Source of the DNA: an uncultured Flammeovirgaceae bacterium
GTDB lineage: Bacteria > Bacteroidota > Bacteroidia > Cytophagales > MED-G16
Assembly: GCA_913046795.1 (NCBI GenBank)
Contig: CAJWTC010000005.1
Location: 1 to 37,455, forward strand
DNA length: 37,455 nt
Direction of reading: 5' to 3'
Below, one piece after another: positions 1-9,245 of this stretch (its first letter is position 1; every line of letters starts with the position of its first letter). Below the pieces are notes generated by a model that did no database searches, was not told the origin of the DNA, and saw only the letters and a program-made list of their open reading frames with translations. The position numbers were made by a program, and so were the translations under genes.

Positions 1-569
1 GGTTTTGTGTCCCAGTCCTCACAGGCATTAGTAGGTGCACTGAATGTAACATACATATTATCTTCCTTATCAAAAGCTAATGACTTTGCATTGTGCCACC
101 TAATTGGGTAAGGATCTACAAGAATAATTTCAGGTTTACCTTTAGGTATTAGTTCATAAGGGTCAAGTAACTGTCTGTAAACAACAAGCTCGGAAGTATA
201 GTATAGATACCCATCGTTTATTTTCATTTCAGTACCAAACTTCCCATCATTAGGGTAATCTCCAAACCTCTCTATTATATCAGCCTTTCCGTCTCCATCA
301 TTATCTCTCAAGGCTACATTCCCATTTCTTCCTGAAGCCTTTCTTAGTTTGACATATATATCACCATTATTTTTTACTGCTAAATGTCTAGAAGGACCCA
401 CACCATCGGAGACAACAATTGCACCAAATCCTTCGGGAATAAATAACCCACCATTATCCACATCCGGTGAAAGATTTTTGATTATATCTTTATTAGTTTC
501 TGCAATTTTCTTTGTTTCACAATTTGTGAGTAAAGCAAAACAAATTAATAGTAATACTCTTGTATTCAA
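1..569 (-). CDS. PQQ-dependent sugar dehydrogenase-like lipoprotein (partial, 3' end off window)
   Basis: This gene is absent from the ORF track; I translated it from the minus strand. The first 189 residues lie here and the rest runs off the left edge. It starts MNTRVLLLICFALLTNC with a TTG start at 569. An in-frame TAA lies about 30 nt upstream and there is no ATG between, so TTG is the best start. LTNC looks like a lipobox, suggesting a lipoprotein with Cys17 at the mature end. After a short linker come GGLFIPEGFGAIVV, then GPSRHLAVKNNGDIYV, then DNDGDGKAD. This is the first blade pattern of soluble glucose/sorbosone dehydrogenase (PQQ beta-propeller) proteins, which oxidise sugars outside the inner membrane. 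The true substrate cannot be read from this part. It is divergent from the 647 gene, with about 77 nt between. Confidence 0.75.
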   Translation of the reverse strand, partial: MNTRVLLLICFALLTNCETKKIAETNKDIIKNLSPDVDNGGLFIPEGFGAIVVSDGVGPSRHLAVKNNGDIYVKLRKASGRNGNVALRDNDGDGKADIIERFGDYPNDGKFGTEMKINDGYLYYTSELVVYRQLLDPYELIPKGKPEIILVDPYPIRWHNAKSLAFDKEDNMYVTFSAPTNACEDWDTK

Positions 570-646
570 GTTGATATTATTTTCTGTAAAATTATCTTAA
601 TAAATTACCTTTTTGAATTTTTTATTTTCTTTTTTTAGATTGTAGT

Positions 647-1492
647 ATGATTCTAATTAATCTTTTAACTTTTTTAAGTCTAATATTTTTAAATAATGAT
701 AAGTTCATAGAAAATGAATTCATTAGAGTTGAGACTACTTGGGAACTGTTAGAGGAAACAAAAAAAAAATATATTTATGAAGTGTCATTCCTGATAAAAA
801 ATAAAGAGAGAGAGAACGTATATTATATTGGATCAAAAGTTAAGAACATTCAGAAATCTAATGAAAGTAATGGTTATTCTACAGAAGCCAGCGATGGAAA
901 TACAGGGGAGTTAAAAGATCAAGGATCGAAAGTTTCAACTGCAGTTCAGAAGGGATCTTCTTATGTTGATAGTGGCGGTGCTAAGTCTGTTGGAGATCAA
1001 TCTTCACTGTCTGGAGGGGGGGCTGGAAGATCAGACCTAACTGATAGGAAGCCTCTTCAAGTAAAGGAAAATTCAACTAATTTGATCTCTTACGATATAT
1101 TAACTCATTTCTTTTCTTTTAATAATATAAATCCTAAAAATTTAAAATTTTCTTTATTTGATGAAGATCAAAGAACGGTTTCATTGCAATCTCAGTCATC
1201 AGAAACTTTTTCTTACTTTATACCACTAGATAATATTTCTGAATTAGAATATGATGGAGATAATCCTCCCATTATATGTCTAATACCACCAGATGGTATC
1301 ACCCAAAAATCCAGAATAGAAATTTCAAAACGAACGAATCAAAAGCAAAGTGAATTTACTCTGGCTTTTACTAAGGATGAAGTCTATGCAAATAAAATAA
1401 AATTATTACTTGATAAAACTTTTCATTTGAGTTTGGAAGAGGCAGTTAAAAAGTATACGGATTTGCAAAAAATACTAAATGAATCTCTTTAA
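647..1492 (+). CDS. Secreted protein of unknown function with Gly/Ser-rich middle
   Basis: I do not recognise a family for this 281-residue protein. The first 16 or so residues (MILINLLTFLSLIFL) are hydrophobic and could be a short signal peptide or membrane anchor. No lipobox is visible. Residues about 20-68 form one predicted beta-rich segment. Residues about 70-135 are low complexity, rich in Ser, Gly, Asp and Lys (for example SLSGGGAGRSD). A second folded part follows at about 143-281, ending in a charged helical stretch (LSLEEAVKKYTDLQKIL). The layout suggests two small domains on a flexible linker. It overlaps the next gene by 14 nt, so the two are probably translated together, and all three genes of this group encode exported products. 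Function is unknown. Confidence 0.7.
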   Translation: MILINLLTFLSLIFLNNDKFIENEFIRVETTWELLEETKKKYIYEVSFLIKNKERENVYYIGSKVKNIQKSNESNGYSTEASDGNTGELKDQGSKVSTAVQKGSSYVDSGGAKSVGDQSSLSGGGAGRSDLTDRKPLQVKENSTNLISYDILTHFFSFNNINPKNLKFSLFDEDQRTVSLQSQSSETFSYFIPLDNISELEYDGDNPPIICLIPPDGITQKSRIEISKRTNQKQSEFTLAFTKDEVYANKIKLLLDKTFHLSLEEAVKKYTDLQKILNESL

Positions 1493-2198
1493 CAAAATAG
1501 TATTAAAAAATTTTTACAAGCTAATTCTTCTATTTAGTATTCTATCCTGTAGTGAAGATGAAGATATTAGCCTTAATTTAAATGAATATGACTTAGAAGT
1601 TATTTCATATTTTAAAGATATTGCCCTTGGGTTTGAATTTGGCTCTGCTAGTGAGGTTACCAGAAAATGGTGTTCAGAATTAAAAATATTTATAGGCAGT
1701 AATGTTTCAACAGAGTTGTCAAAAGAGCTAAATAAAATAGTAAATGAAATTGAAAATCTAACAACTGATAATCTCTCAATTCAGATTGTAAATGATTCCT
1801 CTCTATCTAATTATTATATATACTTTGGAAGTGGTGAAAAATATGCAAGTATTTTTCCTAGTCAAGAGAATTATATTAATTCAAATTGGGGTCTTTTCTC
1901 TGTTTGGTGGACAAATAACTGCATTGATAGGGGGCATATGTATGTTGATATATTTAGAGCAAATAATACAGAACAAAAACATTTGTTAAGGGAGGAGTTT
2001 ACTCAATCACTTGGTTTAGCAAAAGACTCAAATAGATATCCTTTTAGTATCTTTCAATCTTCTTGGACTAGAACTCTAGCATATACTGATTTAGATAAAG
2101 ATCTAATTAGATTACTTTATCATCCTAAAATGAAAACAGGATTAGACGTAATTAGCGTAGATGAAAAATTAAGAGAAATCTTACTCAGTGAAAAATAA
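1479..2198 (+). CDS. DUF2927-type lipoprotein, protease-like fold
   Basis: A 239-residue lipoprotein: hydrophobic FYKLILLFSILSC puts the lipobox cysteine at residue 24, followed by the acidic SEDED. The C-terminal half matches what I know of DUF2927. There is a conserved EEFTQSLGL (about 172-180), an SIFQ-like stretch after it, and a closing DKDLIRLLYHPKMKTG (about 206-221). In this family the EExxQ sits where zincin proteases have HExxH, so the fold may be protease-like without a normal zinc site. That is family knowledge plus inference; catalysis is not shown. Cysteines 65 and 148 could form a disulfide outside the cytoplasm. The start codon lies inside the end of the previous gene (14 nt overlap). 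The next lipoprotein begins 15 nt downstream, so an operon is likely. Confidence 0.72.
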   Translation: MNLFNKIVLKNFYKLILLFSILSCSEDEDISLNLNEYDLEVISYFKDIALGFEFGSASEVTRKWCSELKIFIGSNVSTELSKELNKIVNEIENLTTDNLSIQIVNDSSLSNYYIYFGSGEKYASIFPSQENYINSNWGLFSVWWTNNCIDRGHMYVDIFRANNTEQKHLLREEFTQSLGLAKDSNRYPFSIFQSSWTRTLAYTDLDKDLIRLLYHPKMKTGLDVISVDEKLREILLSEK

Positions 2199-2213
2199 TC
2201 ACTAAATTCAAAT

Positions 2214-3443
2214 ATGAAGAGAATATCTTTCTTATTATTTTTTGTATATATAATTTTTATTTCTTGTTCATCATCTGAAGATAATGTTGCTACAAAATCA
2301 ATAGTTGGTCAATGGGTCTTTAATGATTATAAAGGAGGTGGGGGAGGAAATCCCTATGGAATGGGAGGAGGTTCTGAGCTTTGTGATATTCATTCAATAA
2401 TATTTGATGTTGATAATTCTTTTAGTCTCTATACAGGAAATTATGTTTTGCTTGGTATTTACAGTATTGATTCAGTGAATAATCAAATTGAACTTTCTAT
2501 AGATGGACAGCAAATTGGAGCAATAACAAATCCTGAAATTAATGAGTCTAACTCCTTGAGTGGAGGATTTAATTTTGATGATTTGTGTGTTGAGGTTCAA
2601 GATGGATACCAAGATGCTGATTATACTAAAGGGACTACCTATGTGCCAGACCCTATTTTTGAAGAGTATTTAATTAATCAAGGTTATGATAGTTATTTAG
2701 ACAGTTATGTTATTACCTCAAGAGTCTCTGAAATTGGTTGGATTGGGGATATGGGATCAACAGATGATGATATCTGTCAAACTGGAAATTGTACAGATGA
2801 GCAGTGGGCAGATTTAGATTATAGGTTTAAAAATAGAATTAAAAATTTATCAGGTATTGAGGCCTTTTCAAATGTTGCTGGTATTAATATTGTTGGTCAC
2901 AAGATTGATAGTATAAACCTTACAAAAAATATTAATTTGACCCATTTTTACGCAAATTTTAATGAATTTAAGTCTGTGAATACAGACCATAACCCTTTGT
3001 TATTGATTTTTTCTATTGATAGTAACAAACCAGATTGGTCTGAGGACATAGAAAATGGATTAATTGAACCTTGGGATACTATAACTAGGTTAGATTTTTC
3101 AAAAAATTATAACATAGAGAGCATAAGTGTTCCTAGCTTAGGACTATCAAATTTAAATCTTGAGATTAATAAAAAAATAACATTCTTAGATTTGTATAAG
3201 AATAACTTTTCTATTTTTGACTTAAGTCAAGTTCCTAGACTTGAGGAGCTTAGAATTCAACAAAACAATTTAATTGAATTAGATGTTAGTGGAAATCCTC
3301 AACTAATAACATTATCTACTGGAGGTAATCAAAATCTTAGTTGCATTCAAGTAAGTGAAGATCAATTAGCTAAAATTAACTCAGGAGAGATGCAGGATTG
3401 GAATATAGATTCGCATACAACTTTCTCACTAATTTGTAATTAG
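2214..3443 (+). CDS. Leucine-rich-repeat lipoprotein with N-terminal lipocalin-like domain
   Basis: A 409-residue lipoprotein with lipobox cysteine at residue 18 (FISC, followed by SSSEDN, a typical flavobacterial outer-membrane export pattern). Residues about 27-125 begin with IVGQWVFNDY, the usual opening of lipocalin-like domains, interrupted by a glycine patch (GGGGGNPYGMGGG). Residues 143-175 hold YVPDPIFEEYLINQGYDS, the linker that commonly precedes leucine-rich repeats in flavobacterial surface proteins. Residues about 205-395 carry irregular repeats (LDFSKNYNIESI, LDLYKNNFSIFDLS, LRIQQNNLIELDVSGNPQL) of the BspA/internalin-like kind. There is no type IX sorting tail; the protein ends in TTFSLICN. 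Likely role: surface binding or adhesion, partner unknown. It is the third gene of the 647-3443 group. Confidence 0.75.
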   Translation: MKRISFLLFFVYIIFISCSSSEDNVATKSIVGQWVFNDYKGGGGGNPYGMGGGSELCDIHSIIFDVDNSFSLYTGNYVLLGIYSIDSVNNQIELSIDGQQIGAITNPEINESNSLSGGFNFDDLCVEVQDGYQDADYTKGTTYVPDPIFEEYLINQGYDSYLDSYVITSRVSEIGWIGDMGSTDDDICQTGNCTDEQWADLDYRFKNRIKNLSGIEAFSNVAGINIVGHKIDSINLTKNINLTHFYANFNEFKSVNTDHNPLLLIFSIDSNKPDWSEDIENGLIEPWDTITRLDFSKNYNIESISVPSLGLSNLNLEINKKITFLDLYKNNFSIFDLSQVPRLEELRIQQNNLIELDVSGNPQLITLSTGGNQNLSCIQVSEDQLAKINSGEMQDWNIDSHTTFSLICN

Positions 3444-3449
3444 AATAAG

Positions 3450-3523
3450 AGGACTCGGAGGGAGTCGAACCCCCAACCTCCTGGGCCGTAACCAGGTGCT
3501 CTATCCAGTTAAGCTACGAGTCC
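3450..3523 (-). tRNA. tRNA-Arg (ACG)
   Basis: The minus strand folds into a full cloverleaf. The acceptor GGACTCG pairs with CGAGTCC. The D stem is GCTT/GAGC. The anticodon stem CCTGG/CCAGG encloses loop TTACGGC, giving anticodon ACG (read as ICG after editing). The T stem is GGGGG/CCCTC with loop TTCGACT. The first residue after the acceptor is T and CCA is not encoded. It sits between the LRR gene and the next barrel gene, transcribed against both. Confidence 0.95.
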
Positions 3524-3531
3524 ATAATTCG

Positions 3532-3539
3532 CAAATTTA
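3532..3539 (-). promoter_or_regulatory. Candidate -7 box (TAAATTTG) for tRNA-Arg
   Basis: TAAATTTG matches the Bacteroidota -7 consensus TAnnTTTG exactly and ends 8 nt before the tRNA 5' end. No clean TTTG -33 box is seen at 19 nt; only TTTA at about 21 nt. AT-rich sequence makes chance matches easy. Confidence 0.45.
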
Positions 3540-3591
3540 ATAATTAATAATAAGTAGTATTAAATTTCTTAAAGATTAGAATTATATCAGT

Positions 3592-3599
3592 TATCTTTG
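3592..3599 (+). promoter_or_regulatory. Candidate -7 box (TATCTTTG) for the barrel gene at 3616
   Basis: TATCTTTG fits TAnnTTTG and lies 16 nt before the ATG, which would leave a leader of about 10 nt. The -33 region has only TTTC-like sequence. Confidence 0.4.
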
Positions 3600-3615
3600 A
3601 CGCTTAAATATAAGT

Positions 3616-4338
3616 ATGAGAATCGCTGTACTTTTCCTTTTAATTTTATTTACTAATAATATATACTCTCAAGATGATAAATCTGTTGAGAAAGAAGTTA
3701 AATCTAGATTTGATATACCTGGATACCTTAAATTAAATTTTGGATTAACAACTCTTAGCGATCCAGATCCTTCAATTAAAACAAATTTGTTTCCGTCGAG
3801 GTCACTGGATTTGTATTACTCTAAACCATTTTTTCTTAGTGACGATTTTTCTTTTAATCCTGGTTTAGGAATCTCTACTGATAAGTTATCTTTTAAAAAT
3901 GATATTACTTTAACTAATTCGATTAACAATGATGGTATAAATCAGACCACGATTGATACTTTAGATTTCACTCCTGACAAAAGCTCACTTAAAGGGACTT
4001 ACTTAATGCTTCCTATTGATTTTAAATATTATTTTGGCTCAGGTAAATACGATAAAGGAAGATTTTTTATAGGAATTGGAGGAGAGATTGGTTTATTGTT
4101 AAACTCATCAACTAAAGTGAAAAATAATGTTAATAATACTGCTAGACAGACAAAAATAAAAGATGATTTTGGTTTAAATCAATTAAAATATGGTATCTCA
4201 TTACAGGTTGGTTCAGGAAATTTCAATATCTACTACAAGATGAACCTATCAGATCTATTTGATAAAAATAATCTACCACAAAATATTGATATAAACCCTT
4301 CAATAAATAAAATAGGTATTTCTTTTTCGATTTTTTAA
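3616..4338 (+). CDS. Outer-membrane beta-barrel protein
   Basis: A 240-residue exported protein. MRIAVLFLLILFTNNIYSQ is a signal peptide with cleavage probably before the Q or D. The rest alternates polar and hydrophobic residues in strands (YLKLNFGLTTL, LMLPIDFKYYFG, RFFIGIGGEIGLLL, KYGISLQVGSG) and ends in IGISFSIF. A terminal aromatic is the usual outer-membrane assembly signal. It fits the broad PorT/OMP_b-brl group of Bacteroidota barrels of 8-10 strands. No substrate can be named. It stands alone on the plus strand. Its stop overlaps the end of convergent rpoN by 4 nt. Confidence 0.75.
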   Translation: MRIAVLFLLILFTNNIYSQDDKSVEKEVKSRFDIPGYLKLNFGLTTLSDPDPSIKTNLFPSRSLDLYYSKPFFLSDDFSFNPGLGISTDKLSFKNDITLTNSINNDGINQTTIDTLDFTPDKSSLKGTYLMLPIDFKYYFGSGKYDKGRFFIGIGGEIGLLLNSSTKVKNNVNNTARQTKIKDDFGLNQLKYGISLQVGSGNFNIYYKMNLSDLFDKNNLPQNIDINPSINKIGISFSIF

Positions 4339-5711
4339 TATTCTTTTCTTAACCTAGCTACAGGTATATTTAACTGTTCTCTATACTTAGCAACAGTCCT
4401 TCTTGCTACTTCGAATCCTTCTTCTTTTAATTTCTTTTCTAGCAGTTCATCAGATAGTGGTCTTTCTTTATTTTCATTATCAATAATATCCTTCAAAAAG
4501 TTTTTCACTACTTTACTGCTTACATATTTTTTTCCTTTCTTTATGGTAGACTCTGAAAAAAAGTATTTAAGAGGAAAGACACCAAAGTCAGTCTGAACAA
4601 CTTTGCTACTAACAATTCTACTTACTGTTGAAACATCCATTTTAATGATTTCTGCGATATCTTTTAAAATCATTGGTCTCAAATCATTTTCTTCTCCATC
4701 TTGAAAAAATTTCTTTTGATATTCAATTATAGCTTTCATTGTTTTATTCAAAGTATTATTTCTTTGATTCAAAGCTTCAATAAACCATTTTGCAGATTGA
4801 ATTTTATTTTTAATAAAGTTATAAGATTCTTTTGAATCACTGTCTTTATCCTTCTTTTTAGAGAGTTCATCAAACATTGATATATAGGTCTTATTTACAT
4901 TTATTTGTTTAGTATCTGAGGTAAACTCAACTACAAATTCATTATCATCTTTCTTAATAATGAAGTCTGGCATTAAGAATTCTGTAGTTGTAGAATCTTC
5001 CATTCCACCTGAAGGAATAGGATTTAGAGTTTTAATATAATTGAATGCTTCTTTGACTTTTTCTTTTGGAGATTTAAACTTTTCATAAATCTTTTCGAAC
5101 TGTTTTCGCTTAAAATCATCGAACGAATTCACTAGTATTTCTTTTGCAATTATTTGTACATCCGAGGGGTCTTCAACTGAATCTATTTGGATAGTGAGAC
5201 ACTCTTCTAAATTTCTAGATGCTATACCGGCTGGCTCTAATTTTTGTATTTTTAGTAATACATTTTTTACCTCATCAAGTTTAAATTCAATATTTTCAGT
5301 GAAAGCAATATCATCTATTACAGACTCGAGCTCTCTTCTTAAATACCCGTCATTTTCTAAAGATCCAATAATTTGATTTGCAATAATTTTTTCATTAGAA
5401 TCTAATTCTATATAATTCAGTTGATTAGATAAATTTTCTCTGAAAGATTCTTTATTTGATATGTTTGATTCTTTTGAATAATCGAATGAATCTTTACTTA
5501 TTTTTTGAGAGGATTTATAATCGAATTGATTTAAATCGTCTAATGTTTCTTTTCCATTATTTTCAATTTCTTCCAAAGCAGGATTTTCTTCTAATTCTTT
5601 TTTTATCTCGGACTCAATACTTGAGTTGGAAACTTGAAGAAGTTTCATAAATTGAATTTGTTGGGGAGATAATTTCTGTGTAAGGTTTTGTCTTAACTCT
5701 AAGCGTGACAT
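4335..5711 (-). CDS. rpoN: RNA polymerase sigma-54 factor
   Basis: A 458-residue sigma-54. The N-terminal activator-interaction region is clear (LRQNLTQKLSPQQIQFMKLLQ, then EEIKKELEENPALEE-like sequence). An acidic linker follows, then the core-binding region with LEPAGIASRNLEECL. The DNA-binding part has a helix-turn-helix (DIAEIIKMDVSTVSRIVSSK) and ends with the RpoN box ARRTVAKYRE at 436-445. All parts needed for recognising -24/-12 promoters are present, and the length is near the family norm. Sigma-54 needs an AAA+ enhancer-binding activator; none is encoded in this window. The gene is single on its strand. See the sigma-54-like sites before dnaK and grpE. Confidence 0.97.
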   Translation of the reverse strand: MSRLELRQNLTQKLSPQQIQFMKLLQVSNSSIESEIKKELEENPALEEIENNGKETLDDLNQFDYKSSQKISKDSFDYSKESNISNKESFRENLSNQLNYIELDSNEKIIANQIIGSLENDGYLRRELESVIDDIAFTENIEFKLDEVKNVLLKIQKLEPAGIASRNLEECLTIQIDSVEDPSDVQIIAKEILVNSFDDFKRKQFEKIYEKFKSPKEKVKEAFNYIKTLNPIPSGGMEDSTTTEFLMPDFIIKKDDNEFVVEFTSDTKQINVNKTYISMFDELSKKKDKDSDSKESYNFIKNKIQSAKWFIEALNQRNNTLNKTMKAIIEYQKKFFQDGEENDLRPMILKDIAEIIKMDVSTVSRIVSSKVVQTDFGVFPLKYFFSESTIKKGKKYVSSKVVKNFLKDIIDNENKERPLSDELLEKKLKEEGFEVARRTVAKYREQLNIPVARLRKEY

Positions 5712-5730
5712 ATTAATTTATTTCTTCTTA

Positions 5731-5738
5731 CAAATTTA
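5731..5738 (-). promoter_or_regulatory. Candidate -7 box (TAAATTTG) for rpoN
   Basis: TAAATTTG matches TAnnTTTG. With a weak TTTC 20 nt upstream it gives a plausible housekeeping promoter, about 19 nt before the rpoN ATG. Confidence 0.4.
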
Positions 5739-5798
5739 TTATAATTAGTCTATTCTTTGAAATAAGATTAAATTATACTTCTTTTACCTCATCAATTT

Positions 5799-7235
5799 AT
5801 GAAAAAAGAAAGGATCAAAATTATAAGTATCGGCAATATCAAAGAGGAGTCTCAAATCCAAGTCATGGGTTGGGTTAGAACAATTAGAAAAAGCAAGAAT
5901 GTATCTTTTATTTCTTTAAATGATGGTTCTACAATAAATAGTCTCCAAATTGTTTTAGATATGAAAGTTTTTGATGAGAAAATAATTGATAAGATTAATA
6001 CAGGGTCTTCATTAAGTGTTAATGGCAAGTTAGTAAATAGTACTGGAAAAAATCAGAAGTATGAGCTTCAGGCTGAAAGTATAGAATTACTGGGAGAATC
6101 AGATCCTGAATTATATCCCATACAACCAAAAAAACATACTTTTGAGTTTTTAAGAGAGGTAGCTCATCTTAGACCAAGAACAAATACTTTTAGTTGCATA
6201 TTTAGGATAAGGCACGCTTGTATTTTCGCAATACATAAATTCTTTAATGAAAAAGGGTTTATTAATATACATACTCCAATAATTACCTCTTCAGATGCTG
6301 AGGGAGCAGGAGAGATGTTTAGGGTCACATCCCTTGACTTAGATAATATTAAAAAAAATAAACTTGATTATACTCAGGACTTTTTTTCAAAACCTGTAAA
6401 CTTAACCGTATCTGGGCAACTTAATGCTGAGCTAGGTGCATTGGCGTTATCTGAGGTTTATACATTTGGACCCACATTTAGAGCTGAGAACTCTAACACA
6501 TCTAAACACTTAGCTGAATTTTGGATGATAGAACCTGAGATGGCTTTTTATGATATTGATGACAATATGGATCTTGCAGAGGAGATGCTTAAATATATTA
6601 TAAGTTATATTTTAAAAAATTGTTCTTCTGATCTTTCATTCTTAGAGAATCTCGAGCTAAACGATGAGAAACAATTACCGCAAGTAAAGAGAAATGAATT
6701 CCCTTTAATTCAGAGGTTAGAAAAGATTATTGATAACGATTTCATAAGAGTTAAGTATGATGAAGCTTTTCAAATTTTAAGAAATTCCAAACCAAATAAA
6801 AAAGGAAAATTTAATTTTAAAGTTGATGAATGGGGTATTGATTTCCAATCTGAGCACGAAAGATATTTAGTCGAAAAGCATTTTAAAAACCCTGTAATTG
6901 TAAGTGATTATCCCAAACAAATAAAAGCATTTTATATGCGATCAAATAGAGATAATAAAACTGTTGCAGCAATGGATGTGCTATTTCCTTCAGTAGGTGA
7001 AATTATTGGTGGATCACAGAGAGAGGAAAGGCTTATGATGCTAGAGAAAAGAATGGAGGAAATGAATGTATCGAAAAGTGAACTCTCTTGGTACCTTGAC
7101 ACTAGAAGATTTGGAACTGTTAAGCATTCGGGGTTTGGACTTGGACTTGAACGTTTAATTCAGTTTGTAACAGGAATGAAAAACATCAGAGATGTTATCC
7201 CTTTCCCAAGAACTCCTGGAAATTGTAGCTACTAG
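5799..7235 (+). CDS. asnS: Asparaginyl-tRNA synthetase
   Basis: A class IIb aminoacyl-tRNA synthetase of 478 residues that charges tRNA-Asn. An N-terminal OB-fold anticodon-binding domain (about 17-105, with [20 protein letters not shown]) is followed by the catalytic core. Motif 2 is visible around [21 protein letters not shown] and motif 3 in [12 protein letters not shown], with the ending [14 protein letters not shown]. The FRAENSNT stretch and the long insert after it separate AsnRS from AspRS. The ATG at 5799 gives a normal N-terminus (MKKERIKI). It lies alone on the plus strand, facing rpoN upstream. Its stop directly abuts the last base of convergent dnaK, leaving no room for a terminator. 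Confidence 0.97.
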   Translation: MKKERIKIISIGNIKEESQIQVMGWVRTIRKSKNVSFISLNDGSTINSLQIVLDMKVFDEKIIDKINTGSSLSVNGKLVNSTGKNQKYELQAESIELLGESDPELYPIQPKKHTFEFLREVAHLRPRTNTFSCIFRIRHACIFAIHKFFNEKGFINIHTPIITSSDAEGAGEMFRVTSLDLDNIKKNKLDYTQDFFSKPVNLTVSGQLNAELGALALSEVYTFGPTFRAENSNTSKHLAEFWMIEPEMAFYDIDDNMDLAEEMLKYIISYILKNCSSDLSFLENLELNDEKQLPQVKRNEFPLIQRLEKIIDNDFIRVKYDEAFQILRNSKPNKKGKFNFKVDEWGIDFQSEHERYLVEKHFKNPVIVSDYPKQIKAFYMRSNRDNKTVAAMDVLFPSVGEIIGGSQREERLMMLEKRMEEMNVSKSELSWYLDTRRFGTVKHSGFGLGLERLIQFVTGMKNIRDVIPFPRTPGNCSY

Positions 7236-9176
7236 TTATTTTTTATCGTCGTCTTTTACCTCCTCAAAATCAACATCTGAGATGTCATCACCTTTCTTTC
7301 CGCCAGATGCTTTTTCTTTAGCTGGATCTGAAGAAGACGGGTCTCCTCCTTGTGATGCCTGCTGTTCTTGAGAAGCTTTATAGATTTCTTGACTTGCTCC
7401 CTCCCATGATTTATTAAGAGCTTCAATTGCACTATCTATCTCATCTATATTTTGATTTTTATGCAATTCTTTAAGTTTTTCAAGATCTGTTTGAATAGCC
7501 TTTTTATTTTCCTCAGATAATTTTTCTCCAAACTCTTTAAGTTGCTTTTCTGTCTGGAATATAAGGCCGTCAGCTGTATTTAATTTGTCAACTTTGTCTC
7601 TCTCTTTCTTATCTGTTTCTGCATTTGCCTTTGCTTCATCTTTCATTTTATTAATCTCATCCTCTGATAAACCTGAAGAGGCTTCAATTCTAATATTCTG
7701 CTCTTTACCTGTTCCATTGTCTTTAGCTGAAACATTTAAAATACCGTTAGCATCTATATCAAAAGTTACCTCAATTTGAGGAACTCCTCTTGGTGCTGGT
7801 GGGATACCATCTAAATGAAATCTACCAATTGTTTTATTATCTTTTGCCATTGGCCTTTCACCTTGTAAAACATGTATTTCTACTGCGGGCTGATTATCAG
7901 CAGCAGTTGAAAATGTTTCTGATTTTTTAGTAGGAATAGTTGTGTTAGACTCTATTAATTTTGTAAACACACCATTCAACGTCTCAATACCAAGAGATAA
8001 TGGTGTTACGTCTAGTAACAAGACATCTTTAACCTCACCTGTGAGTACTCCTCCTTGTATTGCTGCACCTACTGCTACTACTTCATCAGGATTGACTCCT
8101 TTTGATGGTTTCTTCTTGAAAAAACCTTCAACTTCTTCCTGAATTTTTGGGATTCTAGTAGTTCCGCCAACTAGTATAACCTCATCTATCTCTGAGAGAT
8201 CTATTTTAGCATCTTTAAGTGCTTTCTTACATGGCTCAAGAGTCCTTTCAATTAATTTCTGAGATAATTGCTCAAACTTTGATCTACTTAGTGACCTTAC
8301 AAGGTGTTTAGGGACTCCATCAACAGGCATAATATAAGGTAAATTGATCTCTGTAGAAGTTGAACTTGATAATTCAATCTTAGCTTTTTCTGCGCCTTCC
8401 TTTAGTCTCTGAAGAGCCATTGGATCTTTTCTAAGGTCTATTCCTTCATCTTTCTTAAATTCATCAGCTAACCAATCAATTAGAACACTATCAAAATCAT
8501 CACCTCCTAAATGAACATCTCCATTAGTAGATTTTACTTCAAATACACCATCTCCAAGTTCTAGAATAGATATGTCAAAAGTTCCTCCTCCAAAATCATA
8601 AACTGCAATTTTTAAATCTTTATCTTTCTTATCAAGACCATAAGCTAAAGCAGCAGCAGTAGGCTCATTAATAATTCTTTTTACATCAAGACCCGCAATT
8701 GTCCCAGCTTCCTTGGTTGCCTGTCTTTCTGAATCATTAAAATAAGCAGGTACTGTAATTACAGCTTCTTTTACTTCTGATCCTAGGTAATCTTCTGCAG
8801 TTGATTTCATTTTCTGAAGTATCATAGCCGAAAGTTCTTGGGGAGTGTATTTCCTAGATCCTATCTTAACTCTCACCGTATCATTTGTTCCTTTTTCAAC
8901 ATCATAGGAAAGGTTTCTTTTCTCCTCGTTTATATCTGAGTACTTTTTACCCATAAATCTTTTAACTGAATTAATAGTATTTTTAGGGTTTGTAATAGCT
9001 TGTCTTTTTGCAGGATCACCTACTTTTCTTTCTCCTTTACCTTCATCTAAAAATGCAACAATTGATGGAGTTGTCCTCTTTCCTTCGCTGTTGGGTATAA
9101 CAACAGGTTCATTACCTTCCATAACAGATACACATGAATTTGTAGTACCTAAATCTATTCCTATAATTTTACTCAT
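7236..9176 (-). CDS. dnaK: Chaperone DnaK (Hsp70)
   Basis: A 646-residue Hsp70. It opens [16 protein letters not shown], the phosphate-1 ATP-binding loop. It has [17 protein letters not shown] and [12 protein letters not shown] (phosphate 2), then [14 protein letters not shown] (adenosine site). The inter-domain linker [15 protein letters not shown] leads into the substrate-binding domain. The C-terminal lid ends in a Gly/Ser/Asp-rich tail closing with [13 protein letters not shown], similar to the EEVKD-like tails of bacterial DnaK. It works with DnaJ and GrpE, encoded about 4 kb away on the same strand but in a separate unit. It follows atpC by 69 nt. The composite TGACA / TGGCA-N6-TTGT element lies in that gap, so it may have its own heat-type promoter. 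Confidence 0.99.
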   Translation of the reverse strand: MSKIIGIDLGTTNSCVSVMEGNEPVVIPNSEGKRTTPSIVAFLDEGKGERKVGDPAKRQAITNPKNTINSVKRFMGKKYSDINEEKRNLSYDVEKGTNDTVRVKIGSRKYTPQELSAMILQKMKSTAEDYLGSEVKEAVITVPAYFNDSERQATKEAGTIAGLDVKRIINEPTAAALAYGLDKKDKDLKIAVYDFGGGTFDISILELGDGVFEVKSTNGDVHLGGDDFDSVLIDWLADEFKKDEGIDLRKDPMALQRLKEGAEKAKIELSSSTSTEINLPYIMPVDGVPKHLVRSLSRSKFEQLSQKLIERTLEPCKKALKDAKIDLSEIDEVILVGGTTRIPKIQEEVEGFFKKKPSKGVNPDEVVAVGAAIQGGVLTGEVKDVLLLDVTPLSLGIETLNGVFTKLIESNTTIPTKKSETFSTAADNQPAVEIHVLQGERPMAKDNKTIGRFHLDGIPPAPRGVPQIEVTFDIDANGILNVSAKDNGTGKEQNIRIEASSGLSEDEINKMKDEAKANAETDKKERDKVDKLNTADGLIFQTEKQLKEFGEKLSEENKKAIQTDLEKLKELHKNQNIDEIDSAIEALNKSWEGASQEIYKASQEQQASQGGDPSSSDPAKEKASGGKKGDDISDVDFEEVKDDDKK

Positions 9177-9204
9177 AATATTTTAATTTATTTACTAGTA
9201 TAGT

Positions 9205-9220
9205 GACAAGAATTATGCCA
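9205..9220 (-). promoter_or_regulatory. Sigma-54-like -24/-12 element upstream of dnaK
   Basis: The minus strand reads TGGCATAATTCTTGTC. GG and GT are separated by exactly 10 nt, as in sigma-54 promoters (GG-N10-GC). TGGCA and TTG match the consensus; the -12 C is T. The predicted start would be near 9194, leaving about 18 nt of leader before the dnaK ATG. Confidence 0.5.
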
Positions 9221-9231
9221 TGCTGATATAA

Positions 9232-9244
9232 TGACAAAATGTCA
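9232..9244. promoter_or_regulatory. Palindrome TGACA-AAA-TGTCA upstream of dnaK
   Basis: A perfect 5-bp inverted repeat with a 3-nt centre, placed between the atpC stop and the sigma-54-like element. Its centre is 19 nt from the first G of the -24 GG. It could be the operator of a heat-shock regulator. Confidence 0.5.
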
Positions 9245-9245
9245 G

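Noticed and set aside
349-600. 83-residue plus-strand ORF
   Set aside because: It is the shadow of the minus-strand sugar-dehydrogenase-like gene.
5751-5759. TATTCTTTG as asnS promoter -7 box
   Set aside because: It has three bases, not two, between TA and TTTG, so it does not fit the consensus.
7585-8142. Small plus-strand ORFs inside dnaK
   Set aside because: Antisense shadows of a highly conserved gene; no start signals or recognisable protein.
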